A stretch of DNA of 48,941 nt, from contig DMDF01000120.1 in the NCBI GenBank assembly GCA_003446605.1, forward strand, positions 1 through 48,941. Reading direction: 5' to 3'. Source of the DNA: Anaerolineaceae bacterium (GTDB taxonomy: Bacteria > Chloroflexota > Anaerolineae > Anaerolineales > Anaerolineaceae). Below the pieces are notes generated by a model. The model ran no database searches and was not told where the DNA came from. It was given only the letters and a program-made list of their open reading frames with translations. Made by a program: the position numbers and the translations under genes. The stretch's first letter is position 1. Each line of letters begins with the position of its first letter. Of this stretch, positions 43,244 through 48,941 are shown piece by piece.

Positions 43244-43577
43244 CTAATAATCTCCTGATAATTGTTTCCTGAGCGCTCCATTCCTGTTTCAGACGCTCAA
43301 GCATTTCTCTCCCGGTTTCATTCAGTTTGTAATAGCGACGTGGACGGGGGTCTTCGATACGCCACTCACTCTCAAGCAGCCCCTGCTGCTCGAGGCGACG
43401 TAGCAGGGGATAAAGTGTATCCTGCCCCACCTCAAACCCCTTTTCGTTCAAGCTGGCAATGAGCGAGTAGCCGTACTGCTCGCTGTGGAGCTGGCTCATG
43501 ACCGCCAGAACGATGACGCCGCGGCGCAGCTCCTGCTGCAGTTTTTCGAACTCTTCATTTTGTTTGGTGTTTATCAT
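43230..43577 (-). CDS. PadR-family transcriptional regulator
   Basis: The 116-residue protein is a PadR winged helix: RRGVIVLAVMSQLHSEQYGYSLIASLNEKGFEVGQDTLYPLLRRLEQQGLLESEW, the wing RRYYKLNETGREML, and a short C-terminal dimer helix. ATG 43577 is chosen because the promoter TATAAT ends 6 bases before it; a longer frame to 43664 would run through that promoter. There is no ribosome site, so a leaderless mRNA is likely. Small PadR proteins often repress their own operon and respond to hydrophobic ligands. It is made together with the HAAS membrane protein. Confidence 0.9.
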   Translation of the reverse strand: MINTKQNEEFEKLQQELRRGVIVLAVMSQLHSEQYGYSLIASLNEKGFEVGQDTLYPLLRRLEQQGLLESEWRIEDPRPRRYYKLNETGREMLERLKQEWSAQETIIRRLLDENE

Positions 43578-43583
43578 GCGACC

Positions 43584-43613
43584 ATTATACTGTTTATTAC
43601 ACAGTATTGTCAA
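43584..43613 (-). promoter_or_regulatory. PadR promoter with palindromic operator
   Basis: A perfect TTGACA (43613-43608) and a perfect TATAAT (43589-43584) are 18 bases apart. The spacer holds a palindrome with 7-bp arms, ATACTGT and ACAGTAT (43587-43607), overlapping the -10. The layout fits autorepression by PadR. Confidence 0.75.
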
Positions 43614-43664
43614 TAGCTGGTATTGGGTTTTTATTGGTAATGTGTAAAATCTTTTTCCAAACAC

Positions 43665-44214
43665 TGACCTAGTTCAGATATCTAGCAGATTTCTCTTTCT
43701 CAGGGAACCAGAATTCCAAAACCTGGCGGAATAGTCTTCCGCCAGGTTCTATAAACACACCTTCCATTACAAGTTATGTTTGATTGGATTGTTATCATCA
43801 TTATGTAGAATATGGATTTTCTGCATACTGATAAGGTGATGGTGCTTCGCTACTGCTTCATCCTATCCATCTCCATCCAAAAATTTCTCGGAGAAGAAAA
43901 TCATGAAACAAAGGACTTTTTTATGCTTGACACCGTACTGCTAATGAGAGCCTGCATGAAAAGCCCTGACGCTGAGAGACAATTGCTGTCAAAGCTGATG
44001 TTTCCGAAAAAAATGTATACTTTTTTCTGTTAGATCGAAACAATGAATCTCTGTGCCCAAAAAGCCAGATGGATAATTTTTCGTTGTTTGAAAACCTAGT
44101 TCCTGTTTTTTCAACCATGCTGGTTAGAAAGGGGAAAATTCCGTAATCGAAATCCCTTCAGCCATTCAAGATAAAATTAAAGGATCGCAAGAACGAGAAT
44201 AGTGATGAATGGGT
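43665..44214. other. 550-base region without a convincing gene
   Basis: The main structure is a perfect 12-bp hairpin at 43720-43748 (AACCTGGCGGAA / TTCCGCCAGGTT, 5-base loop). On the minus strand it is followed by TTTT, so it may end the phosphorelay transcript, although it lies about 470 bases past the last stop. A 73-codon plus-strand ORF at 43812-44033 has no ribosome site or known content. I see no RNA gene. Confidence 0.45.
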
Positions 44215-47049
44215 TCACAATGTATAGCCTTGCTCTAACACTTTCAAACAGGCATCCACCACGTTTGAATCATATAAGACACCTTTGTTTTTCACTATTT
44301 CTTCTATTGCGGTTTTAATACCAAGTGCTGGTCGATATGGGCGATGAGAGGACATTGCTTCTACAACATCCGCTACGGTTAGAATTCTTGCTTCAAGTAA
44401 AATTTTATTTCCTCTCAAACCCCGTGGATAACCAGAGCCATCTATCTTCTCATGATGTTGGTAAACTATTTCAGCCAAAGGCCATGAGAATTCAATATTT
44501 TTCAACAAATCATATCCCATTTGTGGGTGGGTTTTTACCAGATCATATTCAATATCGCTCAACCTGCCGGGCTTACTCAGTATTTCAGCCGGAATGTGTA
44601 TTTTCCCTAAATCGTGGATGACACCGGCTATCCGTACACTTTCAGTGCGTTCCTCTGACAGATTCATCTTTTTGGCAATTGCTGCAGCAAGATCGGCAAC
44701 ACGATTTTGATGACCCGCCGTATATGGATCTCGCATTTCAACAATCGATGCTATCGTCTGGACAACACCATCCATCGTCTGCTTCAATTGAAATGTTAAC
44801 TTCGCTTTATTCCAAGCAGCGGCAAATTGATTTGCGAATGCTGTGATAGCAGGGGTATCGTCCTGTGTTAGATTCTTCGATTGGACGAAAAAGATACCGA
44901 TTACCTGCTCCTCGACGATTAATGGTGAAATAATTATTTTCGGGATATGTAAAAGTTTGGAGAAATTACCAGAAACCTTATCTGTGTATTTAGGAAATAT
45001 TTGGTTCAGGATTGTTTGTGTGTTTTCCACGAAGATAGATCTTTTCCTTCGGACCGTTTCCTTAAACACGTCAATTGCATCAATAGGTAGTGAAAACTCT
45101 TCATATTCAACACCCGCTGGTTTTTCGAGTCCGTCGGAGGCAAGAGATCGATACCGTAAATAGGTAGTAAATATGCTGGCTTTCCTATTTTCGATTGGGA
45201 AGAGCAAACAAGAGATATCCAGTTTTTTAAGCTCTCTTGCCACAATTGTAAATATATCTTCAGGCGTTAGCGCAATTGCCATGGAAAGTGTTACCTGGTT
45301 TAGCGCGTTGAGCAGTTGTTCAGAGCGCATACGTTTGGTGATATCTTCAGAAATTCCCAGTAAATATTTAGGTGTTCCCTGTTCATCCAGAATCGGGATC
45401 TTTTTTGTATGAAGGATCCTTTCCTCTTTTGATTTGGTTAGTATTCTTTCTTGGGGAATATCAATAAATTGATTCTTTTTAAGTGCTTCTTTATCTTTTT
45501 GAATAAAAATGTCCGCCTCATCCTTGGGGAAGAAATCGCGATCATTTTTTCCATACATCTCTTGTTTGGAATATCCTAATAAATCTTCCCCTGCCTTGTT
45601 GAATTGAATAAAGCGAAGCTCTTTGGCATCTTTAACGAACAGCATGTTCGGGAGGTTTTCAATAATACTATTGAGAAATTTCTCGCTTTCACGTAGAGCT
45701 CTTTCCCCCTCTTTTTGTTTCGTGACATCTCGAATAATCGTTGTATATCCCAGTTCACTCCCCTGATAGGTACATGTCATTTCTACATTTATCAGATGTC
45801 CATCCTTTGCTAGCAATTGTGATTCCCAATTGCGCTTATATCCTTTTGTGCGAACCTCTTTAAGGGTTTCTTTTATTTCTTGTCTGCTTTGTACCGGTAC
45901 AAGGGCTTCGATCGTTGTGCCGATTTGTTCAGGTCTTGCATAACCCAAAACCACCTCAGCTCCTCGACTCCAATCGGTGATCATTCCATCTGAATCGATG
46001 GAAATAATGGCATCAATGGAATTATCAATCAACATACGATAACGGCGTTCGGATTGCTTTATTTTTTCAAAGAATCGCATTCTATCAATTGCAATGGCTA
46101 GATTGTTTGCCAAAATGAGCATGTCGCGTGAGGCATTGTGACCAAAACTCCCGGTTCTCGTGTCCAGGAAGCATAATACACCTATTAGATTCCCCTCACA
46201 AACCATTGGCAGAAATAATGCTGATTTAATTTGATTGCCTTTTTCAATCCAGCGAGGATCGTTATCAGTATCCTCTATATAAATCGCTTCTTGGGTTCGC
46301 CCGACCGATTCAATCAGCCCCTGTTGCTCCCCCCAACAATGAGCTCGATTTCGTTGAGGCTCCGATAAATCCTTCTCGGAAAAACCAATAGAAGATTGAA
46401 ATGCAAATCTATTTGTTTTTTTGTCGTACTCAAAATAGGTCGCGTGAGAACAATTTAATACGTGAATTGCTTTGTTTAATATATCCGGTATTAATTCTTC
46501 TATTGGTTTTAAAGATGTCAGATCGACACTAACTTGGAAAAGTGCTGACAAACGCTGATTTATTTGTTCCAAATCCAGCATTTTGTCTTCCATCTTGCGC
46601 ACCAGGGCTTCATTATATTTTTTTAAAAATACTTCTTCTTTTTCATTGTTGTTTTGAGGTTTAACTATTTTGTTTTCCTTGTGTTGAATGAGGATATCTC
46701 GCACGATCTCGATAAATTTATCCGGCTCGGTGGGTTTCCGAACGAAGCGTTCTGCGCCAAGGCTGAGAGCAAATTCCTCATCTTTAAGATCGGTATAAGT
46801 TGCGGTGTAAAAAATAAAAGGGACCCCTTTTAATCGGTCACTTGCCTTACATTTTCGGCAGAAGCTAAAACCATCCATGCCAGGCATCAGAATATCAGAT
46901 ATGATCAAATCTGGAATATTTTTCTGCATCATTTCTGATGCCTCAAGTCCATTTTTTGCCATCCATAACTCATAACCCTGACTCTCAAGCAAAACTTTTA
47001 ATAGGTAGAGATTCTGTTCATTATCATCAACAACCAGGATTTTCGTCAT
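44215..47049 (-). CDS. REC-GAF-PAS-PAS-GAF-HD-GYP response regulator (cyclic di-GMP phosphodiesterase)
   Basis: The 944-residue protein has, in order, a receiver domain (about 1-120, phospho-Asp in LIISDILMPGMDG), a coiled linker, a GAF domain (about 170-330), two PAS domains (about 335-450 and 460-580), a second GAF domain (about 590-745) and a C-terminal HD-GYP domain (about 750-940). HD-GYP residues are intact: VIHDLGK, the HHEKIDGSGYP box and ILTVADVVEAM. It should break down cyclic di-GMP when the receiver or a sensor is triggered. I chose ATG 47049, with AGGAG about 9 bases upstream; GTG 47058 overlaps the previous stop. It is the output of the three-gene relay here. Confidence 0.92.
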   Translation of the reverse strand: MTKILVVDDNEQNLYLLKVLLESQGYELWMAKNGLEASEMMQKNIPDLIISDILMPGMDGFSFCRKCKASDRLKGVPFIFYTATYTDLKDEEFALSLGAERFVRKPTEPDKFIEIVRDILIQHKENKIVKPQNNNEKEEVFLKKYNEALVRKMEDKMLDLEQINQRLSALFQVSVDLTSLKPIEELIPDILNKAIHVLNCSHATYFEYDKKTNRFAFQSSIGFSEKDLSEPQRNRAHCWGEQQGLIESVGRTQEAIYIEDTDNDPRWIEKGNQIKSALFLPMVCEGNLIGVLCFLDTRTGSFGHNASRDMLILANNLAIAIDRMRFFEKIKQSERRYRMLIDNSIDAIISIDSDGMITDWSRGAEVVLGYARPEQIGTTIEALVPVQSRQEIKETLKEVRTKGYKRNWESQLLAKDGHLINVEMTCTYQGSELGYTTIIRDVTKQKEGERALRESEKFLNSIIENLPNMLFVKDAKELRFIQFNKAGEDLLGYSKQEMYGKNDRDFFPKDEADIFIQKDKEALKKNQFIDIPQERILTKSKEERILHTKKIPILDEQGTPKYLLGISEDITKRMRSEQLLNALNQVTLSMAIALTPEDIFTIVARELKKLDISCLLFPIENRKASIFTTYLRYRSLASDGLEKPAGVEYEEFSLPIDAIDVFKETVRRKRSIFVENTQTILNQIFPKYTDKVSGNFSKLLHIPKIIISPLIVEEQVIGIFFVQSKNLTQDDTPAITAFANQFAAAWNKAKLTFQLKQTMDGVVQTIASIVEMRDPYTAGHQNRVADLAAAIAKKMNLSEERTESVRIAGVIHDLGKIHIPAEILSKPGRLSDIEYDLVKTHPQMGYDLLKNIEFSWPLAEIVYQHHEKIDGSGYPRGLRGNKILLEARILTVADVVEAMSSHRPYRPALGIKTAIEEIVKNKGVLYDSNVVDACLKVLEQGYTL

Positions 47050-47054
47050 GATAT

Positions 47055-47441
47055 TCACTCTCCTTCCGAAAAACGGTCAGCCAAATGTTGTTGGATGCTA
47101 AGTATGAAGGTATCAGGATCAATGGGTTTTGTGATGTAATCGGTGCAACCAGCTTCAAGCGCTTTCTCTCGATCACCAGTCATGGCATAAGAGGTTATGG
47201 CTATAACAGGGATGTTCTTTTTGCCCATACATTTCTTCAACTCGCGGGCTACTTCATAGCCATCCATTACCGGCAATTGAATATCCAGCAGGATCATGTC
47301 TGGCATTATATTTTTCGCGGTTTCAATACCTTCTTTTCCATTTCTTGCCTGGATGACCTCATAGCCGTATTTTTCCAAAATAAAAGTAACCAGATAGAGG
47401 TTCTGTTCATTATCTTCAATTATTAGGATTTGTTGTTTCAT
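47055..47441 (-). CDS. Single-domain response regulator
   Basis: The 128-residue protein is one receiver domain: acidic pocket IIEDNEQN, phospho-Asp in MILLDIQLPVMDG, the Thr/Ser of IAITSYAM and the Lys of ITKPID. It has no output domain, so it may shuttle phosphate like DivK or Spo0F. The closeness of its first 30 residues to the receiver of the downstream HD-GYP protein suggests duplication. ATG 47441 lies inside the end of the kinase gene; the longer frame from 47480 adds 13 residues without a better ribosome site. Confidence 0.9.
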   Translation of the reverse strand: MKQQILIIEDNEQNLYLVTFILEKYGYEVIQARNGKEGIETAKNIMPDMILLDIQLPVMDGYEVARELKKCMGKKNIPVIAITSYAMTGDREKALEAGCTDYITKPIDPDTFILSIQQHLADRFSEGE

Positions 47442-48941
47442 TTTCTTTTCCCGGTCCTTCCAATGGTAAGGTAAAACCAAATGTGCTACCTTTGCCCCAT
47501 TTGCTTTTTACCCAAATTTTGCCCCCTAGTTTTTCTACTATTTTTTTACAAATTGCTAAACCCAATCCGGTTCCCTCATATTGTCTTGATAATCCGGTAT
47601 TCACCTGCTGGAACGGTTTGAATAATAGCTTCATATCCTCATCTTTAATACCGATACCGGTATCCATCACACGAGTCTCAATCCAATGATTTTTAATTTC
47701 GCATATCACATTTACTTCTCCGCTATTCGTAAATTTGACAGCATTATTTATCAGGTTGAGAAGAATTTGCTCCACACGCCTAGAATCACTTGAAATTTGC
47801 CCCACATCCGGCATGATCTCTACCTTCAAGGTTAAATTCTTGCCATCTGCCATGGGGATTACCGTATGAATGACCTTCTCTATCAATTCCCGCAAGTCAA
47901 ATCGCTCAATACTAATTTCCAATTGGTCCGCTTCTATTTTAGAGATATCTAGAATGTCGTTGATCAATTCCAAAAGATGAGAGGCGCTGCTCTGTACCAT
48001 CCGCAATTGTTTTGTTTGCTCTTCATTCAGGTTGCCGACAAGACCCTGTAATAGAATGCCTGTAAAACCAATGATCGAATTCAGGGGAGTGCGCAATTCA
48101 TGAGACATGCTTGCCAAAAATGCAGATTTTAGTCTGTCCGCATCCTGGGCTTGTTCATATAAACGTGCATTTTGGATCGCGATTGCTGCTTGCCCAGCTA
48201 ATAAAATGATCAGGTTTAAATCATCGTTTGTAAACACCCTTTTCCCCTTTTCATTAATAACCGCAAGGGTTCCAATGATATTTCCTGAAATTTCTAAGGG
48301 GGCGATTGCTATCGATTTACTTGCGCTATGTCCGGTGTGAGTAAGTACTGCTCCGCCATTCCTTTTATCTTTTTGAATGTTCTTTGAAAGTGTTGGGGTT
48401 CTTTCTCTAAGAACCCATCCATGGATGCTGCTCTGAAACTGTTCATACGTATGTGCATCCAGCTCTGCCTGAGAGTATCCATTCCCAACAACATTCACCA
48501 ACCTCTCCCTCTCTATATCCACAAGCTGGATGATGCTTTGATCCGCCCCTACAAGCGCAGCCGCATCATTTGAAATAATCTGGAGCATATCACCTAAATC
48601 TAAAGTGGAAGTTATTTCTTTGCCAATTTTATACAGTGCCTCCAACTCGTTGGCACGCTGATGAACTTCTTTTGTCGCTATATTGATTTGCCTCTTGAGA
48701 TCAGCAGCATGATTCTTCACTTTTTTATGCAAACGAGCATTATCAATAGCAATAGCAGCATGATTAGCAAATATGCCCAACAAATTAATGTGTGCCTCCG
48801 TGAAAAAATTGACTTTTGCGCTATCTACATTCAAGAAACCAATGACCTTATCATGAATAATGATGGGAGCAGATGCATAAGAACGCAAAGATTCTTGTCC
48901 CCTTATTCTTAGCCAGCCAGGAAAATTACGTACATCAGATA
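47416..48941 (-). CDS. GAF-GAF sensor histidine kinase (N-terminus cut by window edge)
   Basis: The frame is open through the right edge, with at least 508 residues visible. A partial GAF domain (SLRSYASAPIIIHDKVIGFLNVDS) is followed by a coiled coil, a second complete GAF domain (ALYKIGKEITSTLDLGDML to AAIAIQNARLYEQA), a HisKA domain with phospho-His in FLASMSHELRTPLN, and a HATPase domain with LLNLINNAVKF, DTGIGI and GTGLGLAICKKIVEKLGG. No membrane segment is visible in this part. The TTG at 48888 is internal, not a true start. It should phosphorylate the two receivers encoded downstream, whose genes overlap or abut it. Confidence 0.92.
   Translation of the reverse strand, partial: SDVRNFPGWLRIRGQESLRSYASAPIIIHDKVIGFLNVDSAKVNFFTEAHINLLGIFANHAAIAIDNARLHKKVKNHAADLKRQINIATKEVHQRANELEALYKIGKEITSTLDLGDMLQIISNDAAALVGADQSIIQLVDIERERLVNVVGNGYSQAELDAHTYEQFQSSIHGWVLRERTPTLSKNIQKDKRNGGAVLTHTGHSASKSIAIAPLEISGNIIGTLAVINEKGKRVFTNDDLNLIILLAGQAAIAIQNARLYEQAQDADRLKSAFLASMSHELRTPLNSIIGFTGILLQGLVGNLNEEQTKQLRMVQSSASHLLELINDILDISKIEADQLEISIERFDLRELIEKVIHTVIPMADGKNLTLKVEIMPDVGQISSDSRRVEQILLNLINNAVKFTNSGEVNVICEIKNHWIETRVMDTGIGIKDEDMKLLFKPFQQVNTGLSRQYEGTGLGLAICKKIVEKLGGKIWVKSKWGKGSTFGFTLPLEGPGKENETTNPNN

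Noticed and set aside
43812..44033. 73-codon plus-strand ORF in the gap before the relay genes
   Set aside because: No ribosome site and no family-like pattern; one of several chance frames in AT-rich DNA.
1..48941. CRISPR arrays, tRNAs, rRNAs, insertion sequences or prophage genes
   Set aside because: No spaced direct repeats, cloverleaf-like segments, transposase or phage motifs were found on reading both strands.

Overview
The window looks like a chromosomal segment of a Chloroflexota bacterium, most likely of the Anaerolineae. This is inferred from gene content, not from a marker gene: a serine/threonine kinase-FHA-PP2C cluster, sugar-binding lipoproteins with a Glu/Ala-rich linker after the lipobox, DUF4342 and HAAS/PadR small-gene modules, and a fermentative glycan operon. 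There is no rRNA, tRNA, CRISPR array or intact insertion sequence. Base composition is uneven: about 50-55% GC in many housekeeping-like stretches and 33-40% in the sugar operons and in some sensor domains.

Region 1 (1-9673, all minus strand) is a compact phospho-signalling island. In transcription order it encodes a secreted-side VWA protein with a cytoplasmic FHA domain, a PP2C phosphatase with an extracytoplasmic SH3-like tail, a membrane zinc-ribbon/FHA protein, a small FHA protein, a multi-pass FHA protein, a zinc-ribbon/FHA protein with a Lys/Ala/Thr-rich tail, a kinase fused to a beta-propeller-like domain, and a second kinase cut by the window edge. Three of the FHA proteins carry the same D-E-T-x-L-D motif in otherwise unlike linkers, which suggests a phospho-threonine switch read by FHA domains.

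Region 2 (9674-17465) holds cell-envelope and general genes: an LCP-family transferase, a B12-binding radical SAM protein, an S66 LD-carboxypeptidase/MccF-like peptidase that is probably read from a leaderless mRNA, a D-Ala-D-Ala-ligase-like ATP-grasp enzyme, an ABC-F ATPase with a structured leader and a five-codon ORF, and a DUF4342 protein. A decayed zinc-ribbon gene lies just beyond.

Region 3 (17747-26436, minus strand) is a carbohydrate-uptake locus: a DeoR regulator, a BtpA/SgcQ TIM-barrel protein and an FGGY kinase in one overlapping operon, then an 855-base non-coding stretch, then a RhaS/LsrB-type binding protein, an RbsA-type ATPase and two permeases. The substrate is not known.

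Region 4 (26634-42082) is a LacI-controlled beta-glycan oligosaccharide system. On the plus strand are LacI, a five-gene Dpp/Opp-type ABC importer, cellobiose phosphorylase, a cytoplasmic GH5 enzyme and a second GH94 phosphorylase. Convergent to it, a cellobiose 2-epimerase and a GH130 phosphorylase are read from the minus strand. Matching palindromes of the TTGGGA-CG-TCCCAA type lie before the regulator, the importer and the epimerase, so the two arms form one regulon. Together they fit import of disaccharides or short oligosaccharides from cellulose and (gluco)mannan, followed by intracellular phosphorolysis.

Region 5 (42175-48941, minus strand) has a PadR-HAAS pair ending at a strong terminator, a 550-base gap, then a three-gene phosphorelay: a GAF-GAF histidine kinase cut by the window edge, a single-domain response regulator, and a REC-GAF-PAS-PAS-GAF-HD-GYP protein expected to degrade cyclic di-GMP.
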